Shown here: piece by piece, positions 1 to 5,612 of the stretch
How the letters are laid out: the number at the start of each line of letters is the position of its first letter
Numbering within the stretch: position 1 is the first letter of the stretch
Assembly (NCBI GenBank): GCA_903858085.1
Contig: CAIOHJ010000200.1
Span: forward strand, 1 to 5,612
Direction: 5' to 3'
DNA: 5,612 bases
From: an uncultured Chloroflexota bacterium
Lineage (GTDB): Bacteria > Chloroflexota > Anaerolineae > Caldilineales > Caldilineaceae
Made by a program: the position numbers and the translations under genes
Notes under the pieces: model-generated
The model's database searches: none
Told to the model about the DNA's origin: nothing
What the model saw: the letters and a program-made list of their open reading frames with translations, nothing else

Positions 1-467
1 ACGAACACCTTCCCGGTGATCACACCCATGCCGCTTTTGCCGCCGACCACAATACCCGTGATGCGCTCACCCTCCTTTTGTACGTCGATGCAGAAGGTGT
101 GCAGCCGCAACCGAACGCCCGCCTCCAGCGCAGTCTGCTCCCAGACTACCTGGAGTGTGGGCGGATCATAGGTAACAGCTTGACCGGCGCCGTAACTGCT
201 GGGGCGCTCGACCACCATGCCGTAGCGCCGCAGCCGCTCCACGATTTCCCACGGAAGGCCGCCGACGACGCGGCGTGCGTCGTTGCCGGGAATGTAGAAG
301 CCATAGAAAGTGTCCAACACCATCGTCGAGGTTCCGCCCAAAAAGCCGTAACGCTCTACCAGCAGCGTGTCAGCGCCGCTGCGGGCGGCGGCAATGGCGG
401 CAGTGCAGCCGGCTGAACCGGCACCCAGGACGACAATATCGGCGCATTCGAAGATCGGTAATTGCAC
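1..467 (-). CDS. FAD-dependent oxidoreductase, N-terminal part (runs off left edge)
   Basis: The minus strand is open from GTG at 467 to the window edge, giving 155 codons of a larger protein. The N-terminus is a Rossmann FAD-binding fold: a beta strand, then GAGSAG (GxGxxG, residues 15-20), helix AAIAAARSGA, and strand TLLVE whose Glu38 is the expected ribose-binding acid. It continues into RYGFLGGT, the pattern of the FAD_oxidored family. Later motifs such as VVGGLPWEIVERL (about residues 67-79) also fit that family, in which a loop after the first beta-alpha-beta unit ends in a conserved GG. The substrate cannot be told from this part. The GTG start is chosen because no in-frame ATG lies closer to the fold and a GGGGA ribosome-binding site sits 6 bases upstream. 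The gene is transcribed away from the YhfZ-like regulator and has its own well-placed promoter, so it may be that regulator's target. The 3' end lies outside the window. The family call is firm; the exact reaction is unknown. Confidence 0.85.
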   Translation of the reverse strand, partial: MQLPIFECADIVVLGAGSAGCTAAIAAARSGADTLLVERYGFLGGTSTMVLDTFYGFYIPGNDARRVVGGLPWEIVERLRRYGMVVERPSSYGAGQAVTYDPPTLQVVWEQTALEAGVRLRLHTFCIDVQKEGERITGIVVGGKSGMGVITGKVF

Positions 468-490
468 AGGAAATCCCCAAACTGTTTTAT

Positions 491-506
491 ATTCAACAAA
501 TTGAAT
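491..506. promoter_or_regulatory. inverted-repeat operator candidate at the oxidoreductase start site
   Basis: ATTCAACAAATTGAAT is a perfect inverted repeat with 6-base arms (491-496 and 501-506) and a 4-base spacer. It overlaps the predicted +1 of the leftward promoter and lies 24 bases upstream of the GTG start codon. Read on minus, its AATTTGTTGAAT half matches AAATTGTTCAAT at 915-926 in 10 of 12 positions, just upstream of the regulator gene. The natural inference is an operator for the adjacent YhfZ-like regulator. No binding consensus for this family is known to me, so this is positional inference. Confidence 0.45.
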
Positions 507-509
507 GAT

Positions 510-538
510 ATATTATTATATTAACGGTGAAATGTCAA
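510..538 (-). promoter_or_regulatory. sigma70-type promoter for the oxidoreductase
   Basis: On the minus strand there is a perfect -35 hexamer TTGACA (538-533). It is followed after 17 bases by TAATAT (515-510), a 4/6 match to the -10 consensus; AATAAT at 15-base spacing is an alternative with 5/6. The surroundings are AT-rich. The predicted transcription start is near 503, about 35 bases before the GTG start codon at 467, leaving a short leader. The start site falls inside the inverted repeat at 491-506, which suggests repression there. Confidence 0.6.
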
Positions 539-872
539 GATTTTTAAATAAATATATAATTTATCGAATAATAATCGGGAAAAAATGAAAGCTCCTTTGG
601 TTCACTTGTTGCTTCGATACTCCGAGTTACTCTCAAAGAGCCGCTTGGGAAAACGCCTTTTTTGCACAATTTTGTTTTATGTCAAATAAAATCCGCCAGT
701 CGATCGGGGACGGCCTCTCAGCTCTTGTTATGTTTGCATGCACACACTGCCGCCTTGGCACCCCCAAAATCATTCCACCACCATTTGGATTGACAGTGCC
801 ATGCCGGCTCAACCACTATCACCGCAAAGCGGTTCCCTATCCCTCCAAAATGAAAACTACTGGGCCGCTTCA

Positions 873-901
873 TTGACGATTGTTGCGCAGCGTGCTACGC
901 T
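873..901 (+). promoter_or_regulatory. candidate promoter for the YhfZ-like regulator
   Basis: TTGACG (873-878, 5/6 match to -35) is followed after 17 bases by TACGCT (896-901), a weak 3/6 match to -10 that keeps the key T, A and final T. The predicted start is near 908. The operator-like half-site at 915-926 lies just downstream of it, and the GTG start codon at 969 about 60 bases away. Another TTGACA at 790-795 has no good -10 at normal spacing. Modest confidence. Confidence 0.35.
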
Positions 902-914
902 CTACTGAAATGAG

Positions 915-926
915 AAATTGTTCAAT
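915..926 (+). promoter_or_regulatory. operator-like half-site before the regulator
   Basis: AAATTGTTCAAT contains the small palindrome ATTG-TT-CAAT and matches one half of the inverted repeat at 491-506 (minus-strand reading) in 10 of 12 positions. It sits just downstream of the predicted regulator promoter. A shared site in front of both divergent genes is what an autoregulating repressor would give. In an AT-rich region a chance match is possible. Confidence 0.3.
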
Positions 927-968
927 ATTTTAATGAAATTTATTGCAGAGCAACAGGGCAGGACAGGC

Positions 969-1916
969 GTGAGCCGGACAGAACAGGCAAGCACTCAGGG
1001 CTTGCTGACGAAACACGGCCAAATTGTGATATCTTTGGCACGCGCCTTGCTGGTGACGAGTCCTGGAGATCGGCTGCTTTCAATGCAGGAATATGCGGAC
1101 TTGTTCCAGGCCGGCGTCGGCACCGTGCAGAGCGCGTTCGACTACTTGCAGGATGTCGCTGCCGCCAAGCTCGACCCGCGCGGGCGTCTTGGCACCTATG
1201 TCGTCGAAGTCGATTACCTGCGCCTGTGGGAAATCAGCCATCATCGCCCGATGATCGGCGCCATGCCGCTGCCGTACCTGCGCCAAATCGAGGGGCTGGC
1301 GACCGCGCTGCAGGCCCAGTTTGCCAGGGCAGAGATCGGGCTGGCGCTGCGCTTCATGCGTGGCTCCAGCGAGCGTCTGCAAGCGCTAGCCAATGGCGTG
1401 ATCGACTGGGCGCTAATCTCGCGCTTTGCGGCCGATACGGCCAGCGCGCACGGATTCGCCGTCGACATCACCGTGCCGTTTGGCGAACAGAGCTATTCTG
1501 CCGGTCATATACTCCTGTTGCGCAGCCATTTGAATGCAGCTCAGCTCGATAGCGTGCGGCTTGGCGTCGATTTCCTGTCGGCAGATCACACCTACATCTC
1601 CCGGTCGATCAGCCGCGGCAAACGCATCGAGCTAGTGGGCATCCAGTACGACCAGGCGCTCGACCTGCTCGCCACAGGCGAGATCGACGCCGTCGTATGG
1701 ACAACCGTAGAAACGCCAGCCAGCCTGAGCGAAGCCATCGCCATTCCGTTGGAGGCCGACGAACATCCGATGTTGGGGCACTTGAGCGAGGCGGTGCTGG
1801 TGGTCAGCCAGGGCAACCACGCGCCGGCCAATCTGCTGCACGCAATCCTGGATGTGCCAGAGGTACTCGGAATCCAGCGCGCCGTCATCGAACGCACGCG
1901 GATCCCGCGCTACTGA
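969..1916 (+). CDS. yhfZ: YhfZ-family transcriptional regulator
   Basis: This is a 315-residue DNA-binding regulator. Residues about 12-80 form a winged helix-turn-helix (SPGDRLLSMQEYADLFQAGV, then a wing around RGRLGTYVVEVD). Residues about 95-315 form a ligand-sensing domain of periplasmic-binding-protein type. It resembles E. coli YhfZ along its length as I recall that sequence: AMPLPY followed by EGLA-LQAQF (residues 98-118), FMRGSSER (129-136), the GEIDAVVW segment (237-244), and a C-terminus ending in Tyr. The frame is open from TTG 918, and ATG 933 is also possible. GTG 969 is preferred because AGGA lies 5 bases upstream and the resulting MSRTEQ start fits the family, whereas 918 and 933 lack a ribosome-binding site. 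The usual yhf operon partners are absent here; the divergent neighbour is an FAD-dependent oxidoreductase. The ligand is unknown. Family assignment is firm; symbol by homology only. Confidence 0.85.
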   Translation: MSRTEQASTQGLLTKHGQIVISLARALLVTSPGDRLLSMQEYADLFQAGVGTVQSAFDYLQDVAAAKLDPRGRLGTYVVEVDYLRLWEISHHRPMIGAMPLPYLRQIEGLATALQAQFARAEIGLALRFMRGSSERLQALANGVIDWALISRFAADTASAHGFAVDITVPFGEQSYSAGHILLLRSHLNAAQLDSVRLGVDFLSADHTYISRSISRGKRIELVGIQYDQALDLLATGEIDAVVWTTVETPASLSEAIAIPLEADEHPMLGHLSEAVLVVSQGNHAPANLLHAILDVPEVLGIQRAVIERTRIPRY

Positions 1917-1983
1917 CGCCCTGCCCGGTGAAGATGGTGCACACTATCGGGGACCCAGAGATTTAGACAATCCAAACGGCTGA

Positions 1984-2094
1984 AATAAAGCCCTGAATGA
2001 CCCTGAACAGATCTGGCAGTTTGGTGACCGGGTATTTGGCAATGCGGAAGTCGCTGCCCGGCACGGGAAGGAGGTCGTCCAGCCCTTTCGGATC
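1984..2094 (+). other. unidentified open coding-like remnant
   Basis: Between TGA 1981-1983 and TAG 2095-2097 the frame is open for 37 codons, and its composition is protein-like (acidic, charged and aromatic residues; segments DPEQIWQFGDRVFG and AEVAARHGKEVV). There is no convincing start codon or ribosome-binding site, so it is not called a gene. It is in the same frame as the CHAT-like remnant that follows, separated only by the TAG, and may be the preceding part of the same broken gene or a piece of another. I do not recognise the family. Confidence 0.3.
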
Positions 2095-2100
2095 TAGATT

Positions 2101-2349
2101 GTGCAGGACACCCAGGTCGTCGAGCAGCAAGCCGGCTTCCCGGCGGGCGTCGACCTGGTCGGCGGTGCGGTGGACGGCGACTGGCTGAGTGAGCGGCTGA
2201 TGGGTGTGCAGATGCTGCTGCTAGCCGGCTGCCGGAGCGACCGGATCGGCGACTGGCTGGGCGTGGTGCCCTACGTCGTGACGTTGGACGAGGCGATTGG
2301 CGGCAGCGATGCGGCGGTGCTCGCAGAGCACTTCTGGACAGGCAGTTGA
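2101..2349 (+). pseudogene. CHAT (caspase-like) protein, C-terminal remnant
   Basis: The 82-codon open stretch reads like the end of a CHAT/caspase-like protease domain. It has a helix (DGDWLSERL, residues 26-34), then strand MLLLAGC with the candidate catalytic Cys44 (TGC 2230-2232), then DWLGVVPYVVTLDEAI and DAAVLAEHFW (residues 51-79). This is the usual order of Cys strand, 'GV-P-VV' strand and final helix before the protein C-terminus. The expected histidine-glycine (HxxxHG-like) motif upstream is absent, the frame begins straight after a TAG, and the last helix is cut right after HFW by a TGA. An intact domain is about 250 residues, so this is a fragment and unlikely to be active. CHAT proteases act as effectors in bacterial conflict systems. 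The fragment ends 2 bases from an oppositely oriented FGE-like fragment. The alternative is a short hypothetical protein; GTG 2101 has no clear ribosome-binding site. Confidence 0.5.
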
Positions 2350-2351
2350 CG

Positions 2352-2480
2352 GGGAGAGTGGTAGTCCCGGTCGGCGGAGCGCACGAGGTTGTCGCTGCTG
2401 CCCCACGACCCGCCCCCCAGCACACGGCTTTTGCCCCTCTTCGGTCCCTGCGGGTTGTCGCCAGGCGACACACTTATGTA
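2352..2480 (-). pseudogene. formylglycine-generating enzyme (SUMF1/FGE-sulfatase) domain remnant
   Basis: The minus strand reads SPGDNPQGPKRGKSRVLG, then GGSWGSSDNLVRSADRDYHSP (2471-2352). This is the signature of the FGE-sulfatase domain near its C-terminus: DNPxGP, then RVLRGGSW (here RVLGGGSW, with Arg replaced by Gly), then N-VRSA-R. The family would continue into a VGFR-type end, but the frame instead enters the reverse complement of the CHAT-like fragment, so the homology stops abruptly at about 2352. Upstream on minus the frame is closed by TGA at 2507-2505, so the rest of the domain (normally over 200 residues) is gone. FGE-like proteins modify cysteine in sulfatases, and in many bacteria FGE-like domains accompany caspase/CHAT effectors. 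This piece cannot be functional. The motif match is clear; which FGE subfamily it came from is unknown. Confidence 0.65.
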
Positions 2481-2513
2481 TACCGCGTCAGTACAACCAC
2501 AAATTCATGTGAC

Positions 2514-2537
2514 GCACTCCGCCGAATTGTGGAGTGC
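2514..2537 (-). terminator. hairpin downstream of glpC, possible terminator
   Basis: Perfect 7-base arms GCACTCC (2514-2520) and GGAGTGC (2531-2537) can extend by a G-T and a C-G pair to a 9-base stem with a 6-base loop. The hairpin begins 26 bases past the glpC stop codon. No T-run follows on either strand, so it is not a classical intrinsic terminator. It may act as a 3' mRNA-stabilising structure or a weak terminator. Confidence 0.35.
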
Positions 2538-2563
2538 AGACTCGAGCAGGGTGTGTCATGAGA

Positions 2564-3868
2564 TCAACGAGTTGTTTGCGCCGACCTGTACTCGACACGG
2601 GGCTCGTCGATCAGCTCGCGCCGCTGCAAGTCGTACACCCCGTAGGCAGCCGCCAGAATCTCGATCGGGTGGCGGCTGGGCAGGGCCGTCCCATGCTCCA
2701 GCTGCCAGCGGCAGGTCTCCGAGTCGCAGGCCGTGTAACGCACCCCCTCCCCCTGTTCGGCAACAAAGTGGAAAAGCTCAGCCCCAACATCCATCGCAAT
2801 CTGATACTTTTCCACTTTGTAGCCGTAGGTGCCGGCAATCCCGCAGCAGCGGGCGTGCGACTCGGCGATCTCCACCCCTGGAATCAGCGCCATCAATTCC
2901 AACGCCGGCTTGCCGATGCGGTGCGCCCGCTGCTGGCAGGGCGCATGGTAGGGCAACCGCAACGCCAGCGGTTTGAAATCGGTGCGCAGGTCGCCGGCCT
3001 CATAGCGCTCGCGCAGCCACTCAAAAATGTCGTAGGTCGCCATCTGCAGGGCAGTCGCCGGCTCGTCGTGGAGGTCGAGCAGCTCAGGAGCCTCCTCTTT
3101 GAGCGTCAACGTGCAGCTGGTGCTGCTCCCCACAATCGGCAGCCCCGCTCGCGCCAGATCCGCCAGCTTGTCCAGATTGCCCTGGTGGTAGCGCCGCGCG
3201 GCGCCGAACTCGCCGTTCGAGAGCAAAGGCAGCCCACAACAGTTCTGTTCGGGCACGATCACCTCGTAGCCGTTGTGCTCCAGCACCGCCACCGCAGCTT
3301 TGCCAATAAAAGGCTCGTAGTACATCGTCGCACAGCCGTGGAAATAGACAACTTTCTGGGCCGAACGCAGCCGCTGGCCCTGGGTGCGTTTGAGCCAATC
3401 CCCAAAGGTGCCCGATGCACTCCAGGTGGGCAACGGGGCCTCGCGCGCAATCCCCATCACCTTTTCGGCCAGCAGACGGCTCACCGGGTTGTGCAAAGCA
3501 AAATTGGCCAGCGCCGGCGCCACGCTGCCCACCTTGGCCAGCAGGTCGTTGCGCCCAAGAAGCCGGTTGCGCAGCGGCATCCCGCTGTGGGCCACCCTCT
3601 CGGCGCGCGCCCGCGCATTCAGCTCGGCAATCTTCACCCCCGCCGGACAGACTTCGTTGCAGACCCGGCAGCCCGAACAGTAGTCAACCGAATGGTCCGG
3701 AACCAACGGCTGCCCCCCTTCCCGAAAACGCTGCGCCTGCGGCCCCACATATTTGGGGCCAGGAAAGCGATCGGTCACCGCAGAAACCGGGCAGTGGGTG
3801 GTACAGATGTTGCATTTGATGCATTCGTCGAGCGACAGGTCGACCGAATGCCAGGAAATAGGTGCCAT
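2564..3868 (-). CDS. glpC: anaerobic glycerol-3-phosphate dehydrogenase subunit C
   Basis: This is the 434-residue iron-sulfur subunit of the GlpABC enzyme. It takes electrons from the GlpAB catalytic dimer and passes them to membrane quinones, anchoring the complex at the inner face of the membrane. Two ferredoxin-type motifs lie near the N-terminus: CIKCNICTTHCP (Cys 16, 19, 22, 26) and CSGCRVCNEVCP (Cys 64, 67, 70, 74), each for a 4Fe-4S cluster. Two CCG (heterodisulfide-reductase-like) domains follow: YFHGC to NCCG (Cys 179, 210, 211) and YHAPC to ARCCG (Cys 311, 341, 342). All key cysteines are present, so it looks functional. It is slightly longer than E. coli GlpC (about 396), mostly at the C-terminus. 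The frame is open upstream to 4192, but ATG 3868 is chosen: it gives the MAPISW start just before the first cluster and follows a GGGGAG purine run. It lies 35 bases downstream of the glpB stop, as last gene of the operon. No transmembrane helix is evident. Confidence 0.93.
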   Translation of the reverse strand: MAPISWHSVDLSLDECIKCNICTTHCPVSAVTDRFPGPKYVGPQAQRFREGGQPLVPDHSVDYCSGCRVCNEVCPAGVKIAELNARARAERVAHSGMPLRNRLLGRNDLLAKVGSVAPALANFALHNPVSRLLAEKVMGIAREAPLPTWSASGTFGDWLKRTQGQRLRSAQKVVYFHGCATMYYEPFIGKAAVAVLEHNGYEVIVPEQNCCGLPLLSNGEFGAARRYHQGNLDKLADLARAGLPIVGSSTSCTLTLKEEAPELLDLHDEPATALQMATYDIFEWLRERYEAGDLRTDFKPLALRLPYHAPCQQRAHRIGKPALELMALIPGVEIAESHARCCGIAGTYGYKVEKYQIAMDVGAELFHFVAEQGEGVRYTACDSETCRWQLEHGTALPSRHPIEILAAAYGVYDLQRRELIDEPRVEYRSAQTTR

Positions 3869-3903
3869 TGCTCCCCTGCTGCTTTCTTGTCTATAAAGTC
3901 CGT

Positions 3904-5160
3904 TCAGCCCGGCGCCAGCCCGGCGATCCGCTCCGCTGCGGCCACCGCGCTGGCCAGCGCGACCCCCTCCATGCTGCGTTCCAACACCGGGTCGGTGCCC
4001 GCCAGCAAGCAGCCGGCCGCCCAGAGGTTGGTGTACACCACCTGCCCCTGTGCGTCGACCGGCTGCCCGTGCATGTCGATCGCCACCCCCCCGTGCAGCG
4101 CCGGCTGGCCGCGCGGGTCCAAAAAGTGAGGGCGAAACCAGTGCTGGCGCTCCTGGGGCACAGTCAGGGGCAGGTCGAAGAGGGTTTCCCAAAAACGGCC
4201 TGTGTGGTCGCTGTCAAAACCGCCCCCCAGCACCCCACCGGTGGCCAGCAAAAAAGCCCGCGCCCGGTGCACCAACGGACGGGCACTGGTCGCACTTTCC
4301 ACCCACTGAATTTCACCCGCCTGCGCCCGAAAACCGACCCCTTCCATCCCAATCTCGACCCGCACCCCGCGCTGCTGCAGCTGCTGGCGCAGCGCAGCCG
4401 CCAGCCGAATGCCAGGCACGTTGGGCGGCAGGGTGGGAATCTCAAAGACCGGGCTCCCCAGCTGCTCGCCCAGCAGCGCCAGCACCGCCGGGTGGGCATG
4501 CCGCCCCAAAATGGCTGGCAGACCGACCCGTTCGCCAGGCTGGACAACCAGCTGAAGCGCGCCAGCCAGCCGCTGCTGGCTCTGGGGGTCGTCGAGAGAC
4601 TCGGCCAGCTGGGCCGTGTTGCGGTCGCGCTGCTCGCTGACCACGCTCCACGGAATCTGCACAGCCCGCACCGTCTGGCCCTGCAGCTGCAGGTTGCGGG
4701 CAATCAGGTGGGGGTAAAAGTCGCGCATCCCCTGCAGACCCACCACCACCAGCGGACGCAGATCAGCCCGATCCCCAGCCCGCTGCCCGGCCGGTGCCAG
4801 ATAGGTCGGACGCCAGGCACCCGCCGGGGTCGGCAGCAGCTGGTTGTACCCCGCATGGCCCGCATAGCCCAGCGACCGCACACTTTCCTGCCCGGCAAAC
4901 CATTCCACTGCCCGGCGCACCCGCTCGGCTCCCAACCGCCGGTAAGGATGCTCGGCCCCCAGGTCGGCGATCTGCTCCCAAGGACGCTCAACCGCCGGCT
5001 GGGTGCTGTCAACATACCCCAGCACGTCGATCGAACCGCTGCTCCAGTACAGAGCGCCATGCCCTTTGGCGATCACTTTGACCTTCAACCCCAGCTCGCT
5101 CGCCCGCAGGGCAGCAGCCAACCCGGCCAGCCCCGCCCCAATCACCAAAAGGTCAACCAT
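3904..5160 (-). CDS. glpB: anaerobic glycerol-3-phosphate dehydrogenase subunit B
   Basis: This is a 418-residue flavoprotein subunit that works with GlpA to oxidise sn-glycerol-3-phosphate to dihydroxyacetone phosphate under anaerobic conditions. The N-terminus DLLVIGAGLAGLAAALRA has the GxGxxG dinucleotide-binding motif (residues 8-13). LLATGGVLGGG in the C-terminal half and the ending TNLWAAGCLLAGTDP then SMEGVALASAVAAAERIAG are typical of GlpB, where the last helix closes the flavin site. Length matches E. coli GlpB (419). The frame extends to 5184, but ATG 5160 is chosen because it directly precedes the Rossmann strand and has AGGAG 9 bases upstream. It overlaps the end of glpA by 8 bases, indicating translational coupling, and is followed 35 bases later by glpC. 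Composition is rich in Gln, Leu and Arg with high GC. No defect is seen. Confidence 0.92.
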   Translation of the reverse strand: MVDLLVIGAGLAGLAAALRASELGLKVKVIAKGHGALYWSSGSIDVLGYVDSTQPAVERPWEQIADLGAEHPYRRLGAERVRRAVEWFAGQESVRSLGYAGHAGYNQLLPTPAGAWRPTYLAPAGQRAGDRADLRPLVVVGLQGMRDFYPHLIARNLQLQGQTVRAVQIPWSVVSEQRDRNTAQLAESLDDPQSQQRLAGALQLVVQPGERVGLPAILGRHAHPAVLALLGEQLGSPVFEIPTLPPNVPGIRLAAALRQQLQQRGVRVEIGMEGVGFRAQAGEIQWVESATSARPLVHRARAFLLATGGVLGGGFDSDHTGRFWETLFDLPLTVPQERQHWFRPHFLDPRGQPALHGGVAIDMHGQPVDAQGQVVYTNLWAAGCLLAGTDPVLERSMEGVALASAVAAAERIAGLAPG

Positions 5161-5612
5161 CGCTCCCCTCTCCTTCCTGGGCACCCTGCTGCCAGAACTC
5201 GGTCAGCGGGCTGCGGTCGCTGTCGGGCGGCAGATGGTCGATGTTCATGATCCCCAGGTAGATCAGCTCGTCCAGCCGTTCCTGTTTGAGCTGGCGCCCC
5301 CACAACACCGGGGTGAGCCCCCGCCACCGCTCCTGCAAAAAGTCGCGCAGCAGCAAGTTGGGGTTGTCCAGCGCACTGTGGGACGGAGAGAGGGTGACCG
5401 GCCGGTGCTGTCGGTGGTGGCGTGGGGAATGAAGGTAGGCAACCGACCACTCTGCCTCTGCGCCCGCTGCTGCCCCCGGCGCTGCACGCAGCTCCTGCAA
5501 AATCCCAGCCGCCCGAAAGGTGCAAAACCCTCCCTGGCAGGGCCCCATCCCCAGCCGCACATCGCGGCGCAGGTCGTCGAGGGTGACGGTGGGGTTGTTG
5601 ACCGCCGCCTGC
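5153..5612 (-). CDS. glpA: anaerobic glycerol-3-phosphate dehydrogenase subunit A, C-terminal part (runs off right edge)
   Basis: The last 152 codons of GlpA are present; the N-terminal FAD-binding and catalytic domain lies beyond the right edge. The visible part starts in the BFD-like [2Fe-2S] domain, LRRDVRLGMGPCQGGFCTFR, holding the second Cys pair of that cluster (CQGGFC). It ends with the GlpA C-terminal segment RWRGLTPVLWG and a short acidic tail. The corresponding E. coli region has MGPCQG and RW-G--PVLWG at the same places as I recall it. A His-rich loop (about 90-100 residues before the end) appears variable. It is the first of the glp genes seen here and overlaps glpB by 8 bases (glpA stop inside the glpB start). 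Whether other genes precede it, and where the operon promoter lies, cannot be seen. Confidence 0.92.
   Translation of the reverse strand, partial: QAAVNNPTVTLDDLRRDVRLGMGPCQGGFCTFRAAGILQELRAAPGAAAGAEAEWSVAYLHSPRHHRQHRPVTLSPSHSALDNPNLLLRDFLQERWRGLTPVLWGRQLKQERLDELIYLGIMNIDHLPPDSDRSPLTEFWQQGAQEGEGSDG
5170..5174 (-). promoter_or_regulatory. ribosome-binding site deciding the glpB start
   Basis: AGGAG on minus, within the purine-rich run GGAAGGAGAGGGGAG inside the end of glpA, lies 9 bases before ATG 5160. It supports ATG 5160 over the alternative upstream start at 5184, whose extra eight residues would precede the Rossmann fold and are unlike the family. Confidence 0.6.

Larger units (their letters stand above)
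468..968. other. AT-rich divergent intergenic region
   Basis: About 500 bases separate the two divergent genes. The left part (about 480-580) is very AT-rich compared with the GC-rich genes on both sides; the right part (about 690-900) is closer to average. Short open frames here, such as 679-876 on plus, have no recognisable domain and no convincing ribosome-binding site, so no gene is called. The region carries promoter and operator candidates, listed separately. A small perfect hairpin (ACCGC-AAA-GCGGT, 821-833) is present without a T-run. The region is long for a simple divergent promoter, so a small RNA or further binding sites are possible, but none is evident. Confidence 0.7.

Noticed and set aside
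510..580. AT-rich run as a replication origin or attachment site
   Set aside because: No repeated DnaA-box-like sequences, iterons or integrase gene are visible; the AT-richness is explained by the promoter region.
821..833. Small hairpin ACCGC-AAA-GCGGT as terminator
   Set aside because: Only five base pairs, no T-run, and not at the end of any gene.
679..876. 65-codon plus-strand open frame in the intergenic region
   Set aside because: No ribosome-binding site, no recognisable domain, and a composition typical of random translation; it contains the promoter candidate TTGACA at 790.
1910..2473. 187-codon minus-strand open frame across the debris region
   Set aside because: The translation is Arg/Pro/Ser-rich low complexity. 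The FGE motifs lie in another minus frame and the CHAT motifs on plus, so this frame is a shadow.
2534..4129. Long plus-strand open frame (531 codons) opposite glpC
   Set aside because: It is antisense to glpC, whose iron-sulfur and CCG motifs are complete; its translation has no domain and reflects the high-GC codon pattern of the real gene.
3862..5250. Long plus-strand open frame (462 codons) opposite glpB
   Set aside because: Antisense shadow of glpB; low-complexity translation rich in Arg, Pro, Gln and His with no motif.

Overview
The window reads as bacterial chromosome from a GC-rich organism. It has long GC-rich genes, a strongly AT-rich divergent intergenic region, and remnants of caspase-like (CHAT) and formylglycine-generating-enzyme-like (FGE/SUMF1) genes. 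That mix, with a three-subunit anaerobic glycerol-3-phosphate dehydrogenase, is common in Chloroflexota, but the assignment is an impression from gene content and no marker gene is present to confirm it.

Layout. Positions 1-467 (minus) hold the first 155 codons of an FAD-dependent oxidoreductase that runs off the left edge. Positions 468-968 are an AT-rich divergent promoter region with a good sigma70-type promoter facing left, a perfect inverted repeat at its predicted start site, and a related half-site in front of the gene to the right. Positions 969-1916 (plus) encode a YhfZ-family transcriptional regulator, probably starting at GTG 969. Positions 1917-2563 contain no intact gene. They carry debris: an unidentified open stretch, a C-terminal piece of a CHAT-like protein on plus, and directly abutting it tail-to-tail a C-terminal piece of an FGE/SUMF1 domain on minus. 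Positions 2564-5612 (minus) are an operon glpA-glpB-glpC; glpA is cut by the right edge.

How the genes work together. GlpA (FAD plus [2Fe-2S]), GlpB (flavoprotein) and GlpC (two 4Fe-4S clusters plus two CCG domains) form the membrane-linked enzyme that oxidises sn-glycerol-3-phosphate to dihydroxyacetone phosphate and passes electrons to the quinone pool. The YhfZ-like regulator and the divergent oxidoreductase look like a regulator-target pair that shares operator-like sequences. The most unusual part is the debris between the two units: broken pieces of two families often seen together in caspase/CHAT-type bacterial conflict systems, fused at a sharp junction near 2350.
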